Source: Desulfobacteraceae bacterium
Lineage (GTDB): Bacteria > Desulfobacterota > Desulfobacteria > Desulfobacterales > Desulfobacteraceae
Assembly: GCA_022712835.1 (NCBI GenBank)
Contig: JAFLJU010000506.1
Coordinates: 1-5,487 of the forward strand
DNA: 5,487 nt
Reading direction: 5' to 3'
Made by a program: the position numbers and the translations under genes. Below the pieces are notes generated by a model. It was not told the DNA's origin. It saw nothing but the letters and a program-made list of their open reading frames with translations, and made no database searches. This document shows positions 1 through 5,487 of this stretch, piece after piece. How positions within the stretch are numbered: the stretch's first letter is position 1; each line of letters begins with the position of its first letter.

Positions 1-1377
1 AAAGGTAGAAAGTTATGCAGGGAAAGAACTAAAATCATCATGTCCGGAAAAACATTGCACATCGAAACAGACCATGTTTGTAAAGATGGCATTGTTTTCC
101 CAGTAGAGGTATTTGCTAACATTATTCATTTTGAAAACAAACCACCTCTTATAGTGACGACGGAGTTTAATATCAGTGATAGAAAAAAATCTGAAGCGGC
201 CAAACATCAATTGGAAAAACAACTTCTTCAAGTCAAAAAAATGGAGTCAATTGGAAAATTAGCTGGGGGTATCGCCCATGATTTCAATAACATTCTATAT
301 CCTGTTATTGGATTTACCCAAATGACGATTGATGAACTTCCAAAAACGCATCCTATGCAAGAAAATTTACAGGATATTTTATACGGGGCTAAAAGAGCCA
401 GCGATCTTGTCAAAAGGATTTTATTGTTTTCAAGACAGGAAGAAAAAACCGTGAAGCCCAAAATCATAAAACCTGTGGTTGAAGAAACGTTGAAATTATT
501 AAGATCTTCCATACCGGCAAACATTGGTATTCAAAGCAAGTTTTATGATGGTGAAGATTATATTTTATGCGATGAGACTGAAATACATGAAATCGTCATG
601 AATCTTTGCACCAACGCCTATCATTCGCTGGAAGAAACAGGAGAGATAAAAATTAATTTGGATAAAAAGTCACCCCCTTCTGATTTGGGCTTGCCCCAAG
701 GAGAGTATCTGTGTTTAAGTGTCAGCGACAATGGAACCGGTATCAAACCTGGGATAAAGCAAAATATATTTGAACCCTATTTCACAACTAAAGAAGTTGG
801 AAAAGGATCCGGGTTAGGGTTGTCTGTGGTTCATGGCATTGTGAAAAACTATAAAGGTGATATATCGGTGAAAAGTGATCCAGGAAAAGGGTCTGTTTTT
901 AAAGTGTTCTTACCGATAACACAAAAAACAGATGACACTGCATCAGAAGAGGAAACTTTGAAGTTGTCAGGCGGGACCGAAAAAATATTATTTATTGATG
1001 ATGATGAGAAGGCCATTATTAAATTAGGAACAAAATCACTTGAAAAGATCGGCTATGAGGTAACAGGTATACTGGATAGTCTTGAAGCCTTGGAACATGT
1101 CAAATCTAATCCAAATAAATTTGATCTTGTCATTACGGATATGGAAATGCCGGGGATGGGCGGCACTCAACTGGCAAAAAAAATATTAGAAATTCGCCCG
1201 GATATTCCCATTATCCTTTGTTCTGGATATAGTGAGAAACTGGACAAGGAAAAATCAAAACTGCTCAACATCAAGGCATTCATTGATAAACCTATTCTTA
1301 TAAAAAATTTGACAGAAAAAGTAAGAGAAATTCTAAATCAAAGCAGGGGGTATAGTGGAAAAAATTCTGATAATTGA
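1..1377 (+). CDS. Hybrid sensor histidine kinase, 5'-truncated by the window edge (PAS end, HisKA, HATPase_c, receiver)
   Basis: This is the C-terminal part of a hybrid histidine kinase that autophosphorylates and passes phosphate to its own receiver. The frame is open to base 1, and the residues before the Met at 40 (RERTKII, then MSGKTLHIETDH) read as an unbroken PAS domain, so the true start lies upstream. Numbering from Met40: PAS/PAC end about 1-48 (closing NISDRKKSE), short coiled linker, H-box GGIAHDFNN with catalytic His80, N-box Asn188/Asn192, G1 box D230-N-G, F-box IFEPYFTTK 243-251, G2 box GKGSGLGL 254-261. A receiver follows at about 315-433, with acidic Asp320-322, phosphoacceptor Asp367 (VITDMEMP), Ser395 and Lys417 (DKP). 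All key residues are present, so it should be active. No membrane segment is visible, but the N-terminus is missing. The gene overlaps the next one and is probably co-transcribed with it. The stimulus is unknown. Confidence 0.95.
   Translation, partial: KGRKLCRERTKIIMSGKTLHIETDHVCKDGIVFPVEVFANIIHFENKPPLIVTTEFNISDRKKSEAAKHQLEKQLLQVKKMESIGKLAGGIAHDFNNILYPVIGFTQMTIDELPKTHPMQENLQDILYGAKRASDLVKRILLFSRQEEKTVKPKIIKPVVEETLKLLRSSIPANIGIQSKFYDGEDYILCDETEIHEIVMNLCTNAYHSLEETGEIKINLDKKSPPSDLGLPQGEYLCLSVSDNGTGIKPGIKQNIFEPYFTTKEVGKGSGLGLSVVHGIVKNYKGDISVKSDPGKGSVFKVFLPITQKTDDTASEEETLKLSGGTEKILFIDDDEKAIIKLGTKSLEKIGYEVTGILDSLEALEHVKSNPNKFDLVITDMEMPGMGGTQLAKKILEIRPDIPIILCSGYSEKLDKEKSKLLNIKAFIDKPILIKNLTEKVREILNQSRGYSGKNSDN
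1345..1350 (+). promoter_or_regulatory. Ribosome binding site deciding a GTG start
   Basis: The sequence AGGGGG lies inside the 3' end of the upstream kinase gene, four bases before the GTG at 1355. It supports GTG as the start of the receiver protein, because no ATG is available at the point where the receiver fold (EKILIIDDE) begins. The arrangement suggests translational coupling to the kinase. Confidence 0.6.
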
Positions 1378-1720
1378 TGATGAGGCTCCAATTAGAAAAA
1401 TGCTGACGAAGCTTTTTGAAAAAAATAATTATGAGGTAATCTTAGCCATCAATGGCAATCAAGGGATCAAACTATTTAAAGAGAATTCTCCTGACTTGAT
1501 AATAACCGATCTTATCATGCCTGAAAAAGAGGGATTGGAGACCATTAGAGAAATAAGAGAAATCAACCCGGATATGAAAATCATAGCTATCTCCGGGGGT
1601 GGGGTTGTTGACCCTGAAATATATTTGAATCTTGCTTCAAAACTCGGTGCTGTAAGAACATTTACCAAGCCGGTTGATAATGATATTCTTCTTTCAGCGA
1701 TAAAAGAACTCCTTAGGTAA
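1355..1720 (+). CDS. Single-domain response regulator (receiver only, CheY-like)
   Basis: A 121-residue protein made only of a receiver domain. It accepts phosphate from a histidine kinase or a phosphorelay partner and acts in the cytoplasm through protein contacts, having no output domain. The acidic pocket is Asp8-Asp9 (ILIIDDE), the phosphoacceptor is Asp52 (IITDLIMP), the switch residue is Ser80 (AISGGG) and the conserved Lys is Lys105 (FTKPV), so the active site is complete. Length matches stand-alone CheY/Spo0F-type receivers. The start is GTG, backed by AGGGGG upstream. The gene begins 23 bases before the kinase stop, in another frame, which points to coupled translation and a shared phosphorelay. 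The ISGGG stretch after beta-4 followed by a long alpha-4 is a variant common in environmental Deltaproteobacteria-type receivers. The downstream target cannot be told from the sequence. Confidence 0.93.
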   Translation: MEKILIIDDEAPIRKMLTKLFEKNNYEVILAINGNQGIKLFKENSPDLIITDLIMPEKEGLETIREIREINPDMKIIAISGGGVVDPEIYLNLASKLGAVRTFTKPVDNDILLSAIKELLR

Positions 1721-1727
1721 ATGTCAT

Positions 1728-1748
1728 CTGGATAACTGGATAACTGGA
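1728..1748 (+). repeat. Short tandem repeat, unit CTGGATAA, about 2.6 copies
   Basis: CTGGATAA occurs at 1728-1735 and 1736-1743, followed by the partial copy CTGGA at 1744-1748. It starts eight bases after the stop codon of the receiver gene. The near-inverse motif TTAACCAG/ATAACCAG appears at 1819-1826 and 1833-1840, so the block could be one arm of a loose long-range inverted repeat. Function unknown. Confidence 0.75.
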
Positions 1749-1761
1749 ACAGCGAAGCGCC

Positions 1762-1776
1762 ATTGGGTGGTCCAAT
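1762..1776 (+). repeat. Small inverted repeat ATTGG-GTGGT-CCAAT
   Basis: A perfect 5-base stem (ATTGG at 1762-1766, CCAAT at 1772-1776) with a 5-base loop in the GC-rich part of the intergenic stretch. There is no T-tract directly after it, so it is not a standard terminator. It may be part of a palindromic repeat element or be chance. Confidence 0.4.
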
Positions 1777-1791
1777 CCGGTCCCCTCGCCA

Positions 1792-1836
1792 ATCATATAA
1801 AAAGGGGGATCAGATTTCCTTAACCAGATCATATAA
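1792..1836 (+). repeat. Direct repeat ATCATATAA, two copies 36 bases apart
   Basis: The nine bases ATCATATAA occur at 1792-1800 and again at 1828-1836. They lie on either side of AAGGGGGATC and of the first TTAACCAG motif. This could be a pair of regulator sites or the decayed edge of an inserted element. The sequence alone does not decide. Confidence 0.4.
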
Positions 1837-1874
1837 CCAGACGGCCTGCGCCCACGAAAGATTCGGTTGGACAC

Positions 1875-1892
1875 CATTTGAATCGTCAAATG
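1875..1892 (+). repeat. Hairpin-forming inverted repeat CATTTGA-ATCG-TCAAATG
   Basis: A perfect 7-base stem with a 4-base loop, about 100 bases before the SBP start and about 30 bases before the candidate -35 box. The stem is AT-rich and followed only by TTTAGAAAAT, so it would be a weak intrinsic terminator at best. An operator for a dimeric regulator is an equally good reading. Neither is shown. Confidence 0.45.
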
Positions 1893-1923
1893 TTTAGAAA
1901 ATCATGAATTAATTATACAACTT

Positions 1924-1952
1924 TTGAGGACCTAATATACAAAGAGTGCAAT
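1924..1952 (+). promoter_or_regulatory. Weak sigma70-like promoter candidate before the SBP gene
   Basis: TTGAGG (1924-1929) and TGCAAT (1947-1952) each match the -35 and -10 consensus at four of six positions, with a 17-base spacer. Transcription would begin near 1959, just inside or after the alternative ATG at 1955, which would favour the ATG at 1994 as the translated start. In an AT-rich region such matches are common, so this is only a candidate. Confidence 0.22.
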
Positions 1953-1983
1953 TTATGTCTAAAAAATCTATATATGAAGATCT

Positions 1984-1988
1984 GGAGG
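1984..1988 (+). promoter_or_regulatory. Ribosome binding site deciding the SBP start
   Basis: GGAGG is placed five bases before the ATG at 1994, a near-ideal Shine-Dalgarno. The earlier in-frame starts have poorer signals: ATG 1955 has only AAGAG eight bases upstream, and GTG 1946 has GAGGA 15 bases upstream. The same bases also encode Leu-Glu-Ala in the longer reading. Confidence 0.7.
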
Positions 1989-1993
1989 CTCGA

Positions 1994-2794
1994 ATGAAAC
2001 GATTAACTATATTTTGGGCACTTGTTTTAACGGTTACACTAGTATGTTCTCAGGGATTAATGGCAGCCGAAAAACATTTTCAGGCAATAGCCGTTGCCTA
2101 TCCTCCATTTACGTTGAAGGAAACCACAGAACATGGGGTGTCTTGGGAGCTAGCCAAAACGGCTTTAGAAACACAAGGTTATACTGTATCCCTCGAGTTT
2201 GCACCCTGGGCCAGAGCTTTTTCCGATACGAAGGATGGAAAATACGATGGTCTACTCATCGCTTACTGGACAAAAGAAAGGGCAGAACTATTTGTTTATC
2301 CTGATCGCCCGATTGCCTTTGTTTCAACTGGTTTTTTTAAGAAAAAAGAGAGAACAGACATAAAGTATACTGGCAATCTGAGTGATGTTAGTTCTTTTGA
2401 TATTGGAGTTGAGCGCAATGCTTCCATGGGTGAACAATTCGATAGAGCGGATCATCTTCATAAAATATTTGTGAACGAATCCAAACAGATTTTAAAAATG
2501 GTCTATTTGGGAAATATCGATTTGGGCATCGCAGGATTTGAGTATTCGAGGTATAATTTAAAGGATATCGCAAAGTTGCCCGGATTTGAAGGAATTATAA
2601 ATGGGATTGAGTTTATACAACCACCATTAACAAGACGTCCGGTTTATTTGATAATTTCCAAAAATACCCCTAACTTTAAACAAAAGTTAAAGAACCTGAA
2701 TGCGGGATTAGAAAAGATACGAACGAACGGTGTTTTTAAATCAATTTTAAAAAAGCACGGTATTTCAATAACTGAGTATTTTCCTAAACAATAA
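1994..2794 (+). CDS. Periplasmic solute-binding protein, SBP_bac_3 (amino-acid-type) family
   Basis: A 266-residue exported binding protein. Residues 1-25 form a Sec signal peptide: MKR, a hydrophobic core (LTIFWALVLTVTLV) and likely cleavage after Ala24 or Ala25. Cys18 lacks a small residue before it, so this is not a clear lipobox. The mature part has features of family 3 solute-binding proteins: AVAYPPF at 34-39 on the first strand, an EFAPWARA segment at 68-75, GKYDG at 82-86, YWTKERAE at 91-98, the hinge near VYPDRPI, a second lobe starting around FDIGVERNASMG, and LGIAGFEY at 177-184. Length fits the family. The ligand cannot be read from the sequence. Start 1994 is chosen for its GGAGG and because it places the signal peptide at the N-terminus; in-frame ATG 1955 or GTG 1946 would add 13 or 16 residues. 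No permease or ATPase gene adjoins; a membrane histidine kinase follows after 75 bases, so a sensory role is possible. Confidence 0.88.
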   Translation: MKRLTIFWALVLTVTLVCSQGLMAAEKHFQAIAVAYPPFTLKETTEHGVSWELAKTALETQGYTVSLEFAPWARAFSDTKDGKYDGLLIAYWTKERAELFVYPDRPIAFVSTGFFKKKERTDIKYTGNLSDVSSFDIGVERNASMGEQFDRADHLHKIFVNESKQILKMVYLGNIDLGIAGFEYSRYNLKDIAKLPGFEGIINGIEFIQPPLTRRPVYLIISKNTPNFKQKLKNLNAGLEKIRTNGVFKSILKKHGISITEYFPKQ

Positions 2795-2860
2795 TTTTTT
2801 AGGTCTCAAGGAACAAATACCACACAAAAGCAAAGAGAGCGATATCTGACTGTCATATCC

Positions 2861-2865
2861 GAGGA
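2861..2865 (+). promoter_or_regulatory. Ribosome binding site of the second kinase
   Basis: GAGGA lies four bases before the ATG at 2870. The 75-base gap after the SBP stop shows no strong terminator, so the kinase is probably read from the SBP transcript. Confidence 0.6.
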
Positions 2866-2869
2866 AACA

Positions 2870-5487
2870 ATGAACAATAATGCGACACAAGTTGTTCTTA
2901 AAAATCGAGGCCGGTTATCTGTTCGGATAGTAGTTGTCGTTTTGTTATGCAGTTCGATATTGACCCTTCTGACAACAGCAGTTCAACTTTATTTTGATTA
3001 TCAAAAAGATGTAAAAACAATTCACTCAAATATTCAGTTCATTCAAGACAGCTATCTGCCTGCCATTATTTCCAGTGTTTACACCTTAGATGAGAAACAA
3101 GTTGAAATACTGTTAGAAGGCTCTTTGAATATCCTTGATATCGAATACATTGAAATTGAAGACAGGTCGAAGAATTTATTCAAATCTGTGGGAAATTCGA
3201 CGGTGAGTAGGGATGTGACTAAAGTTTTCCCACTGAACTTTACTACTCCCTCAGGAAAAGTGATTTCTGTTGGCATTCTTAAGGTTTTTGCAAGCCTTGA
3301 GGGAATTTATCATCGGCTCTTGGAAAAGGCGTTCGTAATTTTACTTTCAAATACGGTCAAGACATTTTTTGCTTCAATATTTTTTTTGATGATCATTAAC
3401 CATATGGTTGTCCGTCATTTGATCAGTATATCAAATTTTACCCGTACCCTAAATTTAGACAAACTTTGTAAAAAACTGATTCTAAATCAAAAATTCAGTA
3501 AAATAGTCGAGCCCGATGAGTTAGGGCAACTTGTCCATTCAATCAATGCGATGATCGATAATATTAAAAGTGACGCTGATAAAATCAAAAAGATACAAAG
3601 CTCCTTACAGGAGAGAGAAGACTATTTGAAATCAATATTTAATACCGCTGAGAATGTTGCATTTATTATAACAGACCTTGCCGGGGAAAATACAACAATA
3701 TTAGATATTAGTCCCGGGGCAGAAAAAATCTTTGGATATACACGAGATGAGACAGTAGGTAAAAAAGCTGCGTTGTTGTATCCACCCAGAATTGTTGCAG
3801 GATTTCCAATGATGCAAGCAGGCTTGTCTAAAAATGACATCAAATATTCCGGAGAGATAACTTTGATAAGAAAATCCGGAGAACGTTTCCCTGCGTTGTT
3901 TACAATCTATCCCAAGCTTGATAATAAGGGAAATATTAGCGGTACAATAGGTGTTTCAATTGATATAACCGAACAAAAGCAGGCTGAAAAAGAACTGCAT
4001 TTATCGAACAAACGATACCAGAATATTTTTCAATATTCACCGGTACCATTATGGGAAGAGGATTTCACTGAACTATATCAGTATATTGAAGAGCATAGAA
4101 CAAAGAATGTACATGATTTTAGAAAGTATATTGAAACCAACCCTTCTTTTCTGGAAAATTGTATTCAAAAAGTAAAAATACTGGATGTCAACAAAGAGGC
4201 ACTAAAGCTTCATGATGCAAAAAGCAAAGAAGAACTTTTGGGAAATTTAGACAAAATTTTCACTAAAAAATCATTTGAGACATTCAAAGAAGAGGTCATC
4301 GCACTTTCAAAGGGATTTTTCGAATTTGAATCAGAGGGAGAGATAAAAACATTATCGGGTGAGAAAAAAGCCATTTTCCTTAAAATGACAATTGATAGAG
4401 AACGCCGTGACTCATATAGAGCCTTAATTGCCACAATGGATATAACGGATCGACATAAAATGGAAGAGCGGCTCAGACAAGCGCAAAAAATGGAATCTAT
4501 CGGTAACCTGGCGGGTGGGATTGCCCATGATTTTAATAATCTTTTATTTCCCATTATCGGTATGTCTGAAATGCTATTAGAAGATTTGCCCTCGGATAGT
4601 CTTGAATATGAGAATGCTCAAGAAATCTTTACAGCGGGTCTAAGAGCTGGAGACCTTGTTCAACAGATTCTTGCTTTCAGTAGGCAATCTGAACATAAAA
4701 TGACACCTACCCGAATACAGAATATTTTAAAAGAGGTACTAAAACTCAGCCGTTCAACGATTCCGACAAACATTGAAATCCATGAAGATATTCAACAAAA
4801 CTGTGGGTTAGTCATGGCAGACCCTACACAAGTCCACCAGATTGCAATGAATCTTATTACGAATGCGTTTCATGCGGTGGAAGAAAAAAATGGTGTAATA
4901 GATATAAAACTTAAAGAAATAAACTTAAACAAGAATGAACTGCCTGACAGCTTTTTACTTCCAGGACAATATGTCAGGCTGTCAGTATCTGATAATGGAA
5001 TTGGGATGACTCAAAGCACGATTAACAAAATTTTTGAGCCATACTTCACAACCAAAAAGCAAGGAAAAGGAACCGGTCTTGGACTCGCAGTGGTTTACGG
5101 AATTGTAAAAGAACATAAAGGGGATATTAAAGCATACAGTGAAGAGGGAGAAGGAAGCACTCTCAATATTTATTTACCATTAATGAAAAAAGCCACTAAA
5201 ATTATTACGGCAGATCAAGTGGCAGGCATAGAGACTGGAACAGAAAGAATTTTATTGGTAGATGATGACAAATCGGTTGCCAAACTTGAAAGTAAAATGC
5301 TTTCACGGCTTGGTTATCAGGTGACAGAAAAAACGAAAAGTTCTGAAGCCTTAACTATTTTTAAAATAAATCCGGAAGATTTTGACTTAGTTATTACAGA
5401 CATGACCATGCCAGATATGACTGGAGATCAGCTTGCGAAAGAAATATTATCAATCAAACCGGATACCCCGATTATCATCTGTACAGG
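2870..5487 (+). CDS. Membrane-bound hybrid sensor histidine kinase, 3'-truncated by the window edge (periplasmic sensor, HAMP, 2 PAS, HisKA, HATPase_c, receiver)
   Basis: The frame is open for 872 codons to the window end. TM1 is about 18-42 and TM2 about 154-179, enclosing a periplasmic domain of about 110 residues that I cannot assign to a named family (contains SYLPAIISSVYTLDEKQVEILL). A HAMP follows, ending in EPDELGQLVHSINAMIDNI (about 214-232). PAS1 spans about 251-370 (FGYTRDETVG, DITEQKQAEKEL). PAS2 spans about 382-528; it is atypical, with SPVPLWEEDF followed by a helical insert before KILDVNKEALKL. The kinase core has His553 (GGIAHDFNN), Asn661/Asn665, D708-N-G, IFEPYFTTK 721-729 and GKGTGLGL 732-739. 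The receiver has Asp798-800 and phosphoacceptor Asp844 (VITDMTMP); the sequence ends at its conserved Thr872, so the Lys is out of view. The core is about half identical by eye to the kinase at the window start, suggesting paralogues. Probably in an operon with the SBP gene and possibly sensing through it. Confidence 0.95.
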   Translation, partial: MNNNATQVVLKNRGRLSVRIVVVVLLCSSILTLLTTAVQLYFDYQKDVKTIHSNIQFIQDSYLPAIISSVYTLDEKQVEILLEGSLNILDIEYIEIEDRSKNLFKSVGNSTVSRDVTKVFPLNFTTPSGKVISVGILKVFASLEGIYHRLLEKAFVILLSNTVKTFFASIFFLMIINHMVVRHLISISNFTRTLNLDKLCKKLILNQKFSKIVEPDELGQLVHSINAMIDNIKSDADKIKKIQSSLQEREDYLKSIFNTAENVAFIITDLAGENTTILDISPGAEKIFGYTRDETVGKKAALLYPPRIVAGFPMMQAGLSKNDIKYSGEITLIRKSGERFPALFTIYPKLDNKGNISGTIGVSIDITEQKQAEKELHLSNKRYQNIFQYSPVPLWEEDFTELYQYIEEHRTKNVHDFRKYIETNPSFLENCIQKVKILDVNKEALKLHDAKSKEELLGNLDKIFTKKSFETFKEEVIALSKGFFEFESEGEIKTLSGEKKAIFLKMTIDRERRDSYRALIATMDITDRHKMEERLRQAQKMESIGNLAGGIAHDFNNLLFPIIGMSEMLLEDLPSDSLEYENAQEIFTAGLRAGDLVQQILAFSRQSEHKMTPTRIQNILKEVLKLSRSTIPTNIEIHEDIQQNCGLVMADPTQVHQIAMNLITNAFHAVEEKNGVIDIKLKEINLNKNELPDSFLLPGQYVRLSVSDNGIGMTQSTINKIFEPYFTTKKQGKGTGLGLAVVYGIVKEHKGDIKAYSEEGEGSTLNIYLPLMKKATKIITADQVAGIETGTERILLVDDDKSVAKLESKMLSRLGYQVTEKTKSSEALTIFKINPEDFDLVITDMTMPDMTGDQLAKEILSIKPDTPIIICT

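Larger units (their letters stand above)
1721..1993 (+). other. Intergenic region between the receiver gene and the SBP gene
   Basis: About 270 bases without a convincing gene. The first 150 bases or so contain GC-rich patches (for example GCGAAGCGC, GGTCCCCTCGCC, ACGGCCTGCGCCCACG) unlike the AT-rich genes around, plus several short direct and inverted repeats listed separately. The last 100 bases are AT-rich and contain the likely promoter of the SBP gene. A minus-strand frame at 1810-1893 is open for 27 codons and looks protein-like, but is too short to call. The part from 1955 to 1993 can be read in frame with the SBP gene and resembles a sensor-kinase N-terminal tag (see findings). Confidence 0.7.

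Noticed and set aside
228..524. Minus-strand open frame of 98 codons inside the first kinase
   Set aside because: It is antisense to the H-box region. A similar frame (4210-4554, minus) appears opposite the same region of the second kinase, with shared LLKSWAIPPA, simply because both kinases encode the same conserved block.
40..1377. ATG at 40 as the true start of the first kinase
   Set aside because: The frame is open upstream to base 1, and those codons continue a PAS domain. There is no ribosome binding site ahead of 40, and starting there would cut the domain in half.
1781..1809. TCCCCT...AGGGGGA stem as a terminator for the receiver gene
   Set aside because: The arms pair over only five to six bases with a bulge and a 16-base loop, and no T-tract follows on the + strand.
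1946..1993. GTG at 1946 as the SBP start
   Set aside because: It would give a 16-residue charged extension before the signal peptide and has a poorly spaced ribosome binding site (GAGGA 15 bases upstream), whereas ATG 1994 has GGAGG at ideal spacing.
2014..2304. Plus-strand frame of 96 codons overlapping the SBP gene
   Set aside because: Overlaps the SBP in another frame. The SBP frame has a signal peptide, family motifs and a good ribosome binding site; this one has none of these.
2783..2803. Inverted repeat CCTAAA...TTTAGG with a T-run around the SBP stop codon, as a terminator
   Set aside because: The stem is only six mostly A-T pairs, the T-run lies in the loop and 3' arm rather than after the stem, and the loop holds the stop codon. 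It would not work as a standard terminator, and read-through into the kinase is likely.
4210..4554. Minus-strand open frame of 114 codons inside the second kinase
   Set aside because: Antisense shadow of the PAS2/H-box coding sequence, with no own ribosome binding site or protein-like features. The + strand frame is clearly the coding one.

Overview
The window is a signal-transduction cluster with all genes on the + strand. It is AT-rich, with codons biased to A/T in the third position. The histidine kinases have the block KMESIG-LAGGIAHDFNN followed by DNG, IFEPYFTTK and GKGTGLGL boxes and a C-terminal receiver. The SBP gene is preceded by a peptide resembling the 'SKKPTYEELEQRV' tag that opens many PAS sensor kinases of sulfate reducers. 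Together these suggest a low-GC member of Desulfobacterota (Desulfobacterales type). That placement is inferred from style; no taxonomic marker gene is present.

Layout: (1) positions 1-1377 hold the 3' part of a hybrid histidine kinase (end of a PAS domain, HisKA, HATPase_c, receiver), cut at its 5' end by the window edge. (2) 1355-1720 is a receiver-only response regulator, overlapping the kinase by 23 bases and starting with GTG. (3) 1721-1993 is a non-coding stretch of about 270 bases, more GC-rich than its surroundings in its first part, with short repeats, two small hairpins and a weak promoter candidate. (4) 1994-2794 encodes an exported solute-binding protein of the SBP_bac_3 type with no transporter genes next to it. 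(5) 2870 to the window end encodes a second, membrane-anchored hybrid histidine kinase (two TM segments around a small periplasmic domain, HAMP, two PAS domains, HisKA, HATPase_c, receiver), cut inside its receiver at the window edge.

Reading of the system: two related hybrid kinases flank a free receiver and a periplasmic binding protein. None of the visible receivers carries a DNA-binding or enzymatic output domain, so the cluster looks like a phosphorelay whose final output lies outside the window. The binding protein may supply the periplasmic input to the downstream kinase rather than feed an ABC importer. This is a hypothesis from gene order and from the absence of permease and ATPase genes here. 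No CRISPR array, tRNA, rRNA or intact mobile element was seen.
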